The translations under genes were made by a program, and so were the position numbers. The notes below the pieces were generated by a model, which did not search any database, was not told the origin of the DNA, and worked only from the letters and a program-made list of their open reading frames with translations. Positions 1 through 7,964 of a DNA stretch of 64,000 nucleotides are shown here, piece by piece. Within the stretch, counting starts at the first letter, position 1. Each line of letters opens with the position of its first letter. Source of the stretch: Meridianimarinicoccus zhengii (GTDB lineage: Bacteria > Pseudomonadota > Alphaproteobacteria > Rhodobacterales > Rhodobacteraceae); contig NZ_QDFI01000002.1 of NCBI RefSeq assembly GCF_003254465.1, positions 1 through 64,000 on the forward strand, written 5' to 3'.

Positions 1-711
1 CAGCACGCCCGCCTGCGCCATCGCCGCCACCGCCGGCGCGGGGTCGGGCGCGGCGAGCAGGCGCAGCATCTCGTGCCCGATCCGTTCGGCGGACACGCGC
101 GCCAGACCGTTGGCCCCCGCGGCACAGGCCGCCAGCGCGTCCGCATCCACCCCGCCCGCCGGGTCGGCATACCAGGCGTGGAAGCGGAAGAACCGCAGGA
201 TGCGCAGATAATCCTCGGCGATGCGCGCGTCCGGGTCGCCGATGAAGCGCAGCCGCCCCGCGCGCAGGTCGGCAAGCCCGCCCACCGGGTCCAGCACCGC
301 ACCATCGGGCCGGGCATACAGCGCGTTCATGGTGAAGTCGCGCCGCGCCGCGTCATCCTCCAGCCGGTCGGAAAACCGCACCACCGCGTGCCGCCCGTCC
401 GTGTCCACGTCGTGGCGGAAGGTGGTCACCTCGAACCCGCGCCGGTCCGCGACCACCGTGATCGTGCCATGGGCCGCGCCCGTGGGCACCGCTTTCAACC
501 CCGCGGCTTCGGCGGCGGCCACGGTTGCGTCGGGATGCGCGTCGGTTGCGATGTCGATGTCGCTGACAGGCCGCGCCAGCAGCGTGTTGCGCACGCAGCC
601 GCCCACGGCGTAGGCCGCATGCCCCGCCCCGGTCAGCGCCGCGAAGACCGCGCGCGTCGCCGGGTCCGCCAGCCAGTCGGCGTCCAGCCAGGCGACCGGG
701 GCAAGGCTCAC
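1..711 (-). CDS. cca: CCA tRNA nucleotidyltransferase, partial (C-terminal part outside window)
   Basis: This is the N-terminal 237 codons of a class II CCA-adding enzyme or poly(A) polymerase, which adds or repairs the 3' CCA end of tRNA using CTP and ATP. The nucleotidyltransferase signature is complete: a GG pair near residues 37-38 (AVGGCVRN) is followed by the metal-binding DID at residues 51-53. Further on come the RRDFTMNAL motif, a GGLADLRAGRLRFIGDP segment and a RILRFFRFHAWY segment typical of the family. I chose the GTG at 709-711 because it overlaps the stop of the upstream Nudix gene as GTGA, and the alternative ATG nearby is in the Nudix frame. The gene runs off the left edge. 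With the Nudix gene and hslO it forms a leftward three-gene run. Confidence 0.9.
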   Translation of the reverse strand, partial: MSLAPVAWLDADWLADPATRAVFAALTGAGHAAYAVGGCVRNTLLARPVSDIDIATDAHPDATVAAAEAAGLKAVPTGAAHGTITVVADRRGFEVTTFRHDVDTDGRHAVVRFSDRLEDDAARRDFTMNALYARPDGAVLDPVGGLADLRAGRLRFIGDPDARIAEDYLRILRFFRFHAWYADPAGGVDADALAACAAGANGLARVSAERIGHEMLRLLAAPDPAPAVAAMAQAGVL

Positions 712-1346
712 GGCGTCATCCGATCCGCAAGACCGCGCAGGATGCGCGCCGTGGCCCCCCAGATGTAATAGGGCCCCCACGGCACGGCATAGTACCGGCG
801 CATCTGCCCGCGCCAGCGCCGCCCCTCGATCCGGTAGCGCGCGGGGTCGAGCACATGGTCCAGCGGCACGCGGAACACCTCGGCCACCTCGCCGGGCTCG
901 GCGCGGGCCACGAAATCCCCGTCGATCCGCGCGAGCACCGGCACCACGCTAAAGCCCGTCACGGTTTCATGGGCGGGCAGGCGGCCCAGCACCCGCACCT
1001 GTTCTGCGGGCAGCGCGACCTCCTCATGCGCCTCGCGCAGGGCCGCTGCCTCGGGCCCTGTGTCGAACGGCTCCTGCTTGCCGCCGGGAAAGGCGATCTG
1101 GCCGGGATGGTGCACCAGCCGCGAGGACCGCTTGGTCAGCACCAGCGCGGGCGCATCGGGCGGGCCGATCACCCCCACCAGAACCGCCGCCGGGCGCAGG
1201 CTGCGCCCCGGCGTCAGGGCGATGCCGGGGTTCAGGTCGTAATCCGACGACGGGGCGCGCGACACGGCCAGCGCCGCGCGCAACCGCGCCGTCAGCGGGT
1301 CGTCCGGCGCGGCAAGGTCACGCGCGGCCATCGTCCCCGCCATCAT
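708..1346 (-). CDS. Nudix hydrolase, CoA pyrophosphatase type
   Basis: The 212-residue protein carries a Nudix box at about residues 88-111 (GGKQEPFDTGPEAAALREAH then EEV). Before it lies the LTKRSSRLVHHPGQIAFPGG stretch typical of the NudL/YeaB group, which hydrolyses coenzyme A and its derivatives to phosphopantetheine and 3',5'-ADP. It is probably a soluble cytoplasmic housekeeping enzyme. The start is ATG at 1346 or 1343, preceded by a GAGG about nine bases upstream. The first codons overlap the 3' end of hslO by about 29 bases, and its stop overlaps the cca start, so translation is probably coupled. Substrate preference is inferred from family motifs only. Confidence 0.85.
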   Translation of the reverse strand: MMAGTMAARDLAAPDDPLTARLRAALAVSRAPSSDYDLNPGIALTPGRSLRPAAVLVGVIGPPDAPALVLTKRSSRLVHHPGQIAFPGGKQEPFDTGPEAAALREAHEEVALPAEQVRVLGRLPAHETVTGFSVVPVLARIDGDFVARAEPGEVAEVFRVPLDHVLDPARYRIEGRRWRGQMRRYYAVPWGPYYIWGATARILRGLADRMTP

Positions 1347-2346
1347 CGCCCGAATCCTCGCCCGGATCGCGCGTGGCCTCGAACCCCAGCGTGGCGGGGT
1401 CGAATTCGTAATGCGCCCCGCAGAACTGGCAATCCGCCGTGACGATGCCGTCCTCGGTCGTCATGTGGGCGATATCCTTGGCCGAATAGATCGACAGGCT
1501 CTGGCGCACGCGATCCGCACTGCAGGTGCAGCCGAAATTGACCGGCTGGGGGTCGAAGACCCGCGGCGTTTCCTCGTGGAACAGGCGCACCAGCAGGTCG
1601 GTCGGCTGCACATGCGGGCCGATCAGTTCCATGTCGTCCACCGTGTCCAGAAGCATGTTCGCGCGGCTCCAGTCCTCCCCGCTGGTGTCGTCCAGCAGGT
1701 CGTCCGCATGCAGCAGCCCGCCTTCGCCCGACCCGCCCTCGGGCTGCGGGCGCACCGGCGCCTTCGGCATCATCTGCAGCATCACGCCGCCCGCGCGCCA
1801 TTGCGCCGCGCGGCCCGGCACCCGCGCCTGTCCCCACGAGAGTGCGAATCGCGTCGGCAACTGTTCGGACTGCGCGAAATAGGTCTGCGCACAATCCGAC
1901 AGCGACCCGCCCGCGATGGGCGTGATACCCTGGTAGGGCGTGGTGCCCTCCCCCTGGTCGAGCAGGATCGCGAAATAGCCCTTTCCGATCTGGTCGAAGG
2001 CCGGGCCGTCGGTCAGCTTGTCCGCGTCATAGCTCGCATAGGCGCGGATGCGCGCGGGCGCGCCATCCTCGGTCGGGCCGTAATAGTCGGTGGCGATCAG
2101 CCGCGCGCCGCCATCGCCGCGCACCTGCAGCGACAGCTTCCAGCGCAGCTTGATGGTCTGGCCGATCATCGCGGTCAGCAGGGCCATCTCGGCCACAAGC
2201 TCCTCGATCCGCGCGGGATAGTCGTGCTGCGACAGGATACGGTCGAGCACGCCGTCAAGGCGCGCCACCCGTCCGCGCACGTCGCTGCGGTCAAGCTGGA
2301 AAGGCAGGACGGTATCGTCCCAGGCGATCATAGATCCGATGGTCAT
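1318..2346 (-). CDS. hslO: Hsp33-type redox-regulated chaperone
   Basis: Hsp33 is a cytoplasmic holdase activated by oxidation, which releases zinc from a four-cysteine centre and exposes a client-binding surface. The 342-residue protein shows the expected CxC (FGCTCSADRVRQSLS) and CxxC (ADCQFCGAHYEF) pairs close to the C-terminus. The N-terminal Hsp33 fold includes the GKGYFAILLDQG and YFAQSEQLPT segments. The reading frame extends further upstream, but I place the start at ATG 2346 (MTIGSMIAWDD) because AAGGAAA sits six bases before it. An acidic DDGGDD tail ends the protein. It reads leftward into the Nudix gene and diverges from the second Nudix gene at 2417. Confidence 0.93.
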   Translation of the reverse strand: MTIGSMIAWDDTVLPFQLDRSDVRGRVARLDGVLDRILSQHDYPARIEELVAEMALLTAMIGQTIKLRWKLSLQVRGDGGARLIATDYYGPTEDGAPARIRAYASYDADKLTDGPAFDQIGKGYFAILLDQGEGTTPYQGITPIAGGSLSDCAQTYFAQSEQLPTRFALSWGQARVPGRAAQWRAGGVMLQMMPKAPVRPQPEGGSGEGGLLHADDLLDDTSGEDWSRANMLLDTVDDMELIGPHVQPTDLLVRLFHEETPRVFDPQPVNFGCTCSADRVRQSLSIYSAKDIAHMTTEDGIVTADCQFCGAHYEFDPATLGFEATRDPGEDSGDDGGDDGRA

Positions 2347-2416
2347 GGGGTTTCCTTCGCCCGTTTGATTGGGGCATACCGCGCCCATATAGGCACGACA
2401 ACCGCAGGACCAACCC

Positions 2417-2851
2417 ATGCGCCGCTTCGGCCCCCCGCCCGAACCCGGCCGCCGCTACACCGCGCGGCCCGGCATCTACGCCATCCTGCTGCGCGAAGGG
2501 CGGGTGCTGCTGACACACCAGCAGACCCCATGGCCGGAATTCCAGCTGCCCGGCGGCGGGGTCGATCCGGGTGAACAGCCCGTCGCCGCCCTGCACCGCG
2601 AGGTGTTCGAGGAAACGGGATGGCGGATCGGTCCCGTGCGGCGGCTGTCGGTGCACCGGCGGTTCACCTACATGCCGGAATACGATCTCTGGGCCGACAA
2701 GATCTGCACGATCTGTGTCGCCCGCCCGTCCCTGCGCGTGGGGCCGCCCGCCGAACCGGGCCACAGCGCCCATTGGGTGCCCGCGGCGCTCGCGGCGGAG
2801 ATGGTGGCCAGTCCGGGGGACGCAGCGGCATTGCGCGCCCTCATCGGCTGA
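2417..2851 (+). CDS. Nudix hydrolase (MutT-like, substrate unknown)
   Basis: A 144-residue single-domain Nudix protein. The full box GX5EX7REUXEEXGU is present at residues 47-69: G47, E53, R61, E62, E65, E66 and G68. The upstream GIYAILLREGRVLLTHQQT strand is typical of the fold. It should hydrolyse a nucleoside diphosphate linked to another moiety, but the sequence does not say which. It stands alone and diverges from hslO across about 70 bases that must hold both promoters. Confidence 0.82.
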   Translation: MRRFGPPPEPGRRYTARPGIYAILLREGRVLLTHQQTPWPEFQLPGGGVDPGEQPVAALHREVFEETGWRIGPVRRLSVHRRFTYMPEYDLWADKICTICVARPSLRVGPPAEPGHSAHWVPAALAAEMVASPGDAAALRALIG

Positions 2852-2884
2852 TCCGCGCGGCGGGCGCGGCCCGCGGGCAAGGCT

Positions 2885-3502
2885 TCAGGGCCGCGCCACG
2901 CAGGTCATCTCGGTCCCGTCCGGGTCGGGATCGCGATAGGTGGCGGTGTCGCCCCTGATCCAGATGAACCGCCCGAAACTGCCGTCATAGCGGCTGCCCG
3001 AAGCGGTCGGTGTCAGCACGCCCACATCGACCGAATCGCCCCGCTCGAACCGGACCGACGGCAGTGTCGTGTCGAAGAAGAAGGTCACGACCTCGTTCGC
3101 GGGGGTCCCGGCGCAACTCCACGCGGTCATCGCTACGGAGTCGCGCAGCATGTAGGTGGCGACCAGTTCGGCCTCGCGCCGCAGATACGCGGCCTCGACG
3201 CAGTCGCGCAGCCCGTCGCCGGCCTTCCAGCAGTCGTCGCGGCCCTTGATCCAGCCGCGCTGGAACGTCCGCAACGCCGCCTCGGTCTCTGCGGCGCCGA
3301 CATCGAGCCCCCGCGCGACCTCCATCGCCGCGGCGAAGGTCTCGGCCATCGCCCGGTCGCGCATGGCCAGCGCGGCATCGGCGCAGACCAGTTCCTCCGC
3401 CGTGCTCGCGGCCCCGGTGCAATCGAAGGATGGCCCCTCCTGCGCCGCCACGGCCGTGGACAGCATCGCAAGATAGCCGGACAGGGCAAGGGCGTGGCGC
3501 AT
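2885..3502 (-). CDS. Exported LprI-domain plus MliC-like lysozyme-inhibitor protein
   Basis: The 205-residue product starts with a signal peptide (MRHALALSGYLAMLSTAVAA) and a likely cleavage after AxA. Residues about 25-115 form an LprI/DUF1311 domain, with paired cysteines in FDCTGAASTAEELVCADAAL and DDCWKAGDGLRDCVEAAYLR. The last 80 residues resemble the MliC/PliC beta-barrel inhibitor of C-type lysozyme (AWSCAGTPANEV, ending GTEMTCVARP). It is probably periplasmic or envelope-bound and may protect murein from host or competitor lysozyme. ATG 3502 begins directly at the signal peptide; an upstream in-frame ATG at 3538 is a weaker choice. Function is inferred from domain resemblance. Confidence 0.72.
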   Translation of the reverse strand: MRHALALSGYLAMLSTAVAAQEGPSFDCTGAASTAEELVCADAALAMRDRAMAETFAAAMEVARGLDVGAAETEAALRTFQRGWIKGRDDCWKAGDGLRDCVEAAYLRREAELVATYMLRDSVAMTAWSCAGTPANEVVTFFFDTTLPSVRFERGDSVDVGVLTPTASGSRYDGSFGRFIWIRGDTATYRDPDPDGTEMTCVARP

Positions 3503-3560
3503 CGGCGGGACACTCGGCTGGGAACGACATGATATCATAGCGCGAATGCCGGTCGCTGTC

Positions 3561-4850
3561 TCAGCCATTCGGGCCGGCATATTCGAACAGCACCGCCGAC
3601 AGGTCGTCGGGAAACCGCGCGCCGCCATGGAAGGCCGCAAGGTCCCAGACCAGCGTTTCCAGCAGCGCCGGGCCCCGCGTGTCGCGGCTGCGCACCAGCA
3701 TCGCGGCCAGCCCGTCCTCGTCCAGTTGCGCCCCGTCCGGGCCGGGGCATTCCGTCAGCCCGTCCGAACACAAAAGCAGTCGGTCACCGGGCGCCAGCCG
3801 AAGCTCCACCCGCTCGTATTCCGCGTCCTCGATCAGCCCCACGGGAAGGCCACCCTCGCCCGCGAATTCCACCCGCCCGCTTGCCCGCTGCACCGCGGGA
3901 TGGGGGTGGCCCGCCTGCGTTATCTGCACCCGCCCCGTCACCAGGTCGACCAGCGCGAAAGCCATGGTGAAATAATGATCCGTCTCGATCACGCGGGTCA
4001 TCAGGTCGTTGAACCGCGCGACCACCTTTTCCGGCGGCAGCACGCGGTAATAATCCCCCGCCGTGTGGCTCAGCGCGATGTTGTGCTCGCGCGAGCAGGT
4101 GTTCAGGTGCCCCGCCAGCCGCGCGGTCAGCATGGCCGACGTGATCCCGTGCCCCGACACGTCGATCGCGTATAGCGCCACAAGCCGCTTGCTCGCCCGG
4201 AAGAAGCCGACCAGATCACCGCCCACATGGCCGCTCGACCGCATGAGCAGCGATACCTGCCCGGCCCCGAAATCGTGGAACCGTTCGCGCACCAGCGCGT
4301 CCTGCAGCTTGCGCGCCTCGCGCAGGTCGCTGTCCACCAGGTCGTACAGCCCCTGCAACTCGGCCAGCGTGTCCTGCACCAGCCGGTTCTTCGCGGTCAG
4401 TTCCGCCTGCATGTCGAGGATCCGCACCCCCGCTTTCAGCCGCGCGCGCAACTCGTCGCCATTCACCGGTTTCGTCAGGAAATCGTCCGCCCCGACCTCC
4501 AACCCCTGGGCGATCTCGGCCTGTTCGCTCTTCGACGTGAGCAGGATGAAATAGACGTAATCGCCGCCCTGCCGCGCCCGCACCGCGCGGCACAGATCCA
4601 GCCCGGTCATCCCCGGCATCATCCAGTCGCTCAGGACCAGCCGCAGACCGTGGGCTTCCATCAGGTCCAGCGCCGCCGCACCGCCATCGGCCTCGAACAC
4701 CTCGAACCCGCCGCGCCGCAGGGTGGAGGCCAGCAGCATCCGCTGCGCCCGGCTGTCATCCACAACGAGGATGCGCGGCGGCCCGTCCCGTGCCGGGATG
4801 TCGGCGCTGGCGGTCTGGTCCGGGTCGGGCAGGCGGCGGATCGCTGTCAT
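3561..4850 (-). CDS. Response regulator with PP2C/SpoIIE serine phosphatase output
   Basis: The 429-residue protein has an N-terminal receiver domain (acidic pair D31/D32, phosphoacceptor D75 in LVLSDWMMPG, lysine in DDFLTKPV). A coiled-coil linker at about residues 140-185 follows. The C-terminal PP2C-like SpoIIE/RsbU domain shows GGDLVGFF, YAIDVSGHG, AGHPHPAV, LLCSDGLTEC and DDLSAVLFEY. Such proteins dephosphorylate an anti-sigma-factor antagonist in partner-switching stress responses. I chose ATG 4850 because GAGGAAAG lies seven to eight bases upstream; the frame extends to 4886. It diverges from an Hpt-domain gene at 4998, a likely phosphotransfer partner. No anti-sigma kinase or STAS antagonist lies nearby. 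Confidence 0.9.
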   Translation of the reverse strand: MTAIRRLPDPDQTASADIPARDGPPRILVVDDSRAQRMLLASTLRRGGFEVFEADGGAAALDLMEAHGLRLVLSDWMMPGMTGLDLCRAVRARQGGDYVYFILLTSKSEQAEIAQGLEVGADDFLTKPVNGDELRARLKAGVRILDMQAELTAKNRLVQDTLAELQGLYDLVDSDLREARKLQDALVRERFHDFGAGQVSLLMRSSGHVGGDLVGFFRASKRLVALYAIDVSGHGITSAMLTARLAGHLNTCSREHNIALSHTAGDYYRVLPPEKVVARFNDLMTRVIETDHYFTMAFALVDLVTGRVQITQAGHPHPAVQRASGRVEFAGEGGLPVGLIEDAEYERVELRLAPGDRLLLCSDGLTECPGPDGAQLDEDGLAAMLVRSRDTRGPALLETLVWDLAAFHGGARFPDDLSAVLFEYAGPNG

Positions 4851-4997
4851 GGCATGTCTTTCCTCATGCGCCATGACTGCCACCACGCCGTTTAACGCAG
4901 CGTGAACGCTAAAATGCGGCCGAATTCCTGAACCGAACCTTAACTCGCGCCTGCTAGCCCGAGGTCAGCATCGCTGGAAATAGCGAAGGGGTGAGGT

Positions 4998-5330
4998 ATG
5001 GACTGGAACAGGCTTGACGAACTGCGCACCGAAGTCGGTGCCGATGCGCTGGGCGAGGTGCTCGCGCTGTTTCTCGAGGAAACGGACGACATGGCCATGC
5101 GGCTTGCGGGCGGCGGCGACCCCGCGACGCTGGGCGACGACCTGCATTTCATGAAGGGTGCGGCCTTGAATCTCGGATTCGACGTGCTGGCCGATGCCTG
5201 CCGCGCGGCCGAAACGGCGCTGCGCGCCGATGGTCCCGCAGCCGTCGATGTCGCCGCGATCCTCGACAGCTACGCCGCCGCCAAGGCCGAACTGCACGCC
5301 CGCGAACCGGCCCTGCTGGGGGCGGCCTGA
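4998..5330 (+). CDS. Histidine phosphotransfer (Hpt) domain protein
   Basis: A 110-residue stand-alone Hpt protein. The phospho-accepting histidine is H50 in LHFMKGAALNLGF, followed by the usual K-G and the small-residue helix. The rest is amphipathic helix consistent with a four-helix bundle. It would pass a phosphoryl group between a hybrid kinase and a receiver. The obvious candidate is the receiver-phosphatase encoded divergently at 4850-3561. The 147-base divergent spacer includes a short inverted repeat, AGCGT-GA-ACGCT, at 4899-4910 that might be a shared operator. The partner kinase is not in the window. Confidence 0.85.
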   Translation: MDWNRLDELRTEVGADALGEVLALFLEETDDMAMRLAGGGDPATLGDDLHFMKGAALNLGFDVLADACRAAETALRADGPAAVDVAAILDSYAAAKAELHAREPALLGAA

Positions 5331-5334
5331 TCCG

Positions 5335-6582
5335 TCAGATCAGCAGCTCGGCCAGCATCGGCGTGTGCGTGATGTCCTGATAGGCGAAGCCGCGCGCATC
5401 GAGCCGGGCAAAAAGATCCGTAAAATTCGCGGCATTCTCCGTCTCGATCCCGATCAGCACCGATCCGAAGTTGCGCGCCGATTTCTTCAGGTACTCGAAG
5501 CGCGCGATATCGTCGGCCGGTCCCAGCAGTTCCAGGAAATCGCGCAACGCGCCGGGGCGCTGGGGCAGGCGCAGGATGAAATACTTCTTCAGTCCCGAAT
5601 AGCGCTGGGCGCGTTCCTTGACCTCGGGCAGCCGTTCGAAATCGAAATTTCCCCCCGAGGTGACGCAGACCACCGTCTTGCCGGCGATCTCGTCCGCGAG
5701 CGCAGGCAGCACGTCCACCGCCAGCGCGCCCGCGGGTTCCAGCACGATGCCCTCGATGTTCAGCATCTCGATCAGCGTGACGCAGATCCTGTCCTCGGGG
5801 GCGATCAGTACATGGGCCGGATCAGTGCCGCGCAAGGCGTCGAAGGTGCGCGCACCCACCCGCGCCACCGACGCGCCATCGACGAAATTGTCCACCCGCG
5901 GCAGCGTGATCGGCGCCCCTTCGGCCAGCGCCGCGGTCAGGCTCGCGCCGCCCTCGGGTTCCACCAGCCGCAGCGCCACGTCCGGCGCCACCTCCGACAG
6001 GTATCGCCGTGCGCCCGCCGACAGGCCCCCGCCGCCCACGGGCAGCACCACCATGTCCGGCATCCGCCCCAACTGGTCCAGCAACTCCACCGTGACCGAG
6101 GCCTGCCCCTCGATCACGTCCGGATCGTCGAAGGGTGCCAGGAAATGCGCGCCAAGCTCCGCGCAGTACGTCTGCGCCGCCGCCAGCGTCTCGTCGAAAT
6201 AATCGCCCACCAGCCGCAGCTCGACCGCATCGCCGCCGAATGTCCGCGTCTTGTGGATCTTCTGCTGCGGCGTCGTCACCGGCATGAAGATCGTGCCGCG
6301 CACCCCGAAATGGCGGCAGGCATAGGCCACGCCCTGCGCGTGATTGCCCGCGCTTGCGCAGACGAACTGCCCCTGGTCCGGGTCGGCCGCGCGCACCTTG
6401 CGCATGGCGTTGAACGCGCCCCGGATCTTGTAGGACCGCACCGGCGACAGATCCTCGCGCTTTAGCCAGATATCCGCGCCGAACTTGTCGGACAGGAAAT
6501 CGTTGCGTGCGCAGGGCGTGGGCGGGAAAACCGCCCGCATCCGCGCTGTCGCGGCAAGGGCGGCATCGGCGAAACTGGTCAT
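5335..6582 (-). CDS. ilvA: Threonine ammonia-lyase (threonine dehydratase)
   Basis: This is a PLP enzyme converting L-threonine to 2-oxobutanoate, the first step of isoleucine synthesis. In the 415-residue protein the PLP lysine lies in the SYKIRGAFNAM motif, with the CASAGNHAQGVAYA loop and glycine-rich VLPVGGGGLSAG binding the cofactor phosphate. The C-terminal 80 residues (KKYFILRLPQRPGALRDFLE onward) form one ACT-like regulatory domain, as in the short IlvA form of alphaproteobacteria. The frame extends to 6705, but ATG 6582 (MTSFADAALAATARM) matches the family start. A perfect 9-bp inverted repeat at 6672-6695 lies 90 bases upstream. The gene converges on the Hpt gene with only four bases between stops. 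Confidence 0.93.
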   Translation of the reverse strand: MTSFADAALAATARMRAVFPPTPCARNDFLSDKFGADIWLKREDLSPVRSYKIRGAFNAMRKVRAADPDQGQFVCASAGNHAQGVAYACRHFGVRGTIFMPVTTPQQKIHKTRTFGGDAVELRLVGDYFDETLAAAQTYCAELGAHFLAPFDDPDVIEGQASVTVELLDQLGRMPDMVVLPVGGGGLSAGARRYLSEVAPDVALRLVEPEGGASLTAALAEGAPITLPRVDNFVDGASVARVGARTFDALRGTDPAHVLIAPEDRICVTLIEMLNIEGIVLEPAGALAVDVLPALADEIAGKTVVCVTSGGNFDFERLPEVKERAQRYSGLKKYFILRLPQRPGALRDFLELLGPADDIARFEYLKKSARNFGSVLIGIETENAANFTDLFARLDARGFAYQDITHTPMLAELLI

Positions 6583-6671
6583 GGCCCGGTTGTGCGGCAG
6601 GTGATGGAGCTTGGCAAGGCGCTTGTCGGGCTGGTCTTTCCGCGCGAACCTCGGGACCGAGACTTTGCGCG

Positions 6672-6695
6672 ATACTGTGCTGACGCGCACAGTAT
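6672..6695. promoter_or_regulatory. Perfect 9-bp inverted repeat upstream of ilvA
   Basis: ATACTGTGC and GCACAGTAT form a perfect inverted repeat around a six-base spacer. It is centred about 100 bases upstream of the ilvA start, in the divergent region between ilvA and the gene at 6894. There is no T-tract, so it looks like an operator for a dimeric repressor or activator. The CTGT/ACAG halves are ten bases apart, not the eight of the classical E. coli LexA box. Confidence 0.5.
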
Positions 6696-6893
6696 GCTTG
6701 CCCACGATCTCCTATCGCTTGGATGTTGGCGCGTGTCTGCTGTCGCTCGTGTCAGGCTTGCCTTGTCGAGGCCGTCATGAAGCACTGGTCTGGGGAACGA
6801 TGAAATGCCGAACACCAATAAACATGAGTGCGCCGCGGCGAAGGCCCGTGTAGCTTTCCATCATCCGAATGTTGACCTGCGGAGGTTGCCGAA

Positions 6894-7388
6894 ATGATCC
6901 TCGGTTCGAGAAGTGCACAGACACCAAGTGAGAGCAGTCAGGAATCCCGCTCGAATCGCGGTGGCGGGGGTGACGACACCGAAGTCGCCGGTAAGCTTGC
7001 CGCGCTCGATGACGCGACGAATTACACGATCACCCATAGATGGCGCAAGGTCGGCAGCGTCGACGTCAAGGGCGCGCCGCATCACAGCCAGGTATTCCTG
7101 CAAAACGCGGGCGGTGACCTTATGTTCAGCTTCGGTCTGTTCGCCGACGAAGACGGCAAGGTCGTCCTGATCGAGCATTTCGAGCCGCTGGAACGCTATC
7201 ACCTGAGTACGTCCTACAAGCCCAACCCGGTGCAGAAATCCGGTCTGGAGATCAAGCAGGCCTTTGCCGCAGCGAAGCAGAAATGCGGCCCCGACTACAA
7301 GCTGCTGCACAACAACTGTCAGAAATTCGCAAGGATTTTCATGCAGACCATCGGGTCAAAGCACCACCGGCATCTGTTTCATCCCTGA
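6894..7388 (+). CDS. Uncharacterised protein, possible permuted papain-like (PPPDE/LRAT-type) cysteine hydrolase
   Basis: A 164-residue protein without a signal peptide that I cannot assign to a named family. After a Ser/Gly-rich, probably disordered first 30 residues comes a compact domain. It has histidines H63-H64 in a strand-like segment (GAPHHSQVFLQNAGGDLMF) and, 78 residues later, Y135-KLLHNNCQKFARIFM with N141, C142 and F145. Histidine first, then cysteine in a Y-x-L-x-x-N-N-C-x-x-F context, resembles circularly permuted papain-fold hydrolases such as PPPDE and LRAT proteins. A GGAGG-like site (GCGGAGGTTGCCGAA) precedes the ATG. It stands alone between ilvA (divergent) and a thioesterase (convergent). 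The hydrolase role is inference. Confidence 0.7.
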   Translation: MILGSRSAQTPSESSQESRSNRGGGGDDTEVAGKLAALDDATNYTITHRWRKVGSVDVKGAPHHSQVFLQNAGGDLMFSFGLFADEDGKVVLIEHFEPLERYHLSTSYKPNPVQKSGLEIKQAFAAAKQKCGPDYKLLHNNCQKFARIFMQTIGSKHHRHLFHP

Positions 7389-7389
7389 C

Positions 7390-7443
7390 CGGAAAACCGC
7401 GGCGCGGCGATCCGCGTGTCGGAACGCCGGTCGATTTTCCGGA
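7390..7443. other. Inverted repeat between convergent genes (possible terminator)
   Basis: CCGGAAAA at 7390-7397 is mirrored by TTTTCCGG at 7436-7443, just after the stop of the 6894-7388 gene and before the end of the thioesterase gene. The loop between the arms is long and itself G+C-rich. It may act as a weak bidirectional terminator. Confidence 0.3.
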
Positions 7444-7505
7444 CGGGTAACGACCCGCCGAACGACTGCGCGGCATCTGATCGGTGAGAAGCTGTCCCGC
7501 AGCCC

Positions 7506-7940
7506 TCAGCTTCCGTCTGTAAGGCGCGCCTCCAGCGTGGCCCGCACCTCCTGCGGCATGGGCGCGGCCTTGCGCAGGTGCGGGTCGAAGAACACCTCCA
7601 CCACGTCGCAGGTCGCGTGCAGCGCGCCGGTGCTGGCATGCAGCATCCGCAGGTGGAACGCCGCACTCTTCGTGCCCACGCGCGATACCGCCCCGTCGAT
7701 CACGATCAGGTCGCCCGCCACCAGTTCCTTGACGAACCCGGTGCTCGCCTGCGCGGTGACGCAATGCACCCCGTGGCGTTCCAGCATCCGGTCGTAGCCG
7801 ATCCCCAGCGCCGCCCACAGGTGATAGCACGCGTCGTCGAAGAAGGGCGCGTAGTGGCGCACGTTCATGTGGCCGAAGTGGTCATGGTGCCACGGGTGGA
7901 TCACGCCGCGCAGCAACTCGGTGCGTTTCGGTTCGGTCAT
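7506..7940 (-). CDS. Acyl-CoA thioesterase, hot-dog fold (4HBT)
   Basis: The 144-residue hot-dog protein carries the YbgC/4HBT-type active-site segment HHDHFGHMNVRHY, with Asp20, His24 and Asn26. The conserved VTAQASTGFVKEL and FHLRMLHASTGALHATCDVV strands follow. These enzymes hydrolyse short or medium acyl-CoA thioesters in the cytoplasm; the acyl group cannot be read from sequence. It diverges from argG, and the shared spacer contains the tandem repeats at 7965-8008. Confidence 0.83.
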   Translation of the reverse strand: MTEPKRTELLRGVIHPWHHDHFGHMNVRHYAPFFDDACYHLWAALGIGYDRMLERHGVHCVTAQASTGFVKELVAGDLIVIDGAVSRVGTKSAAFHLRMLHASTGALHATCDVVEVFFDPHLRKAAPMPQEVRATLEARLTDGS

Positions 7941-7964
7941 GGCGGTCTCCTTTGCGACGGTTCG

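Noticed and set aside
6672-6695. LexA (SOS) box
   Set aside because: The CTGT and ACAG halves are ten bases apart instead of the eight of the E. coli LexA box, and neighbouring genes are not SOS genes.
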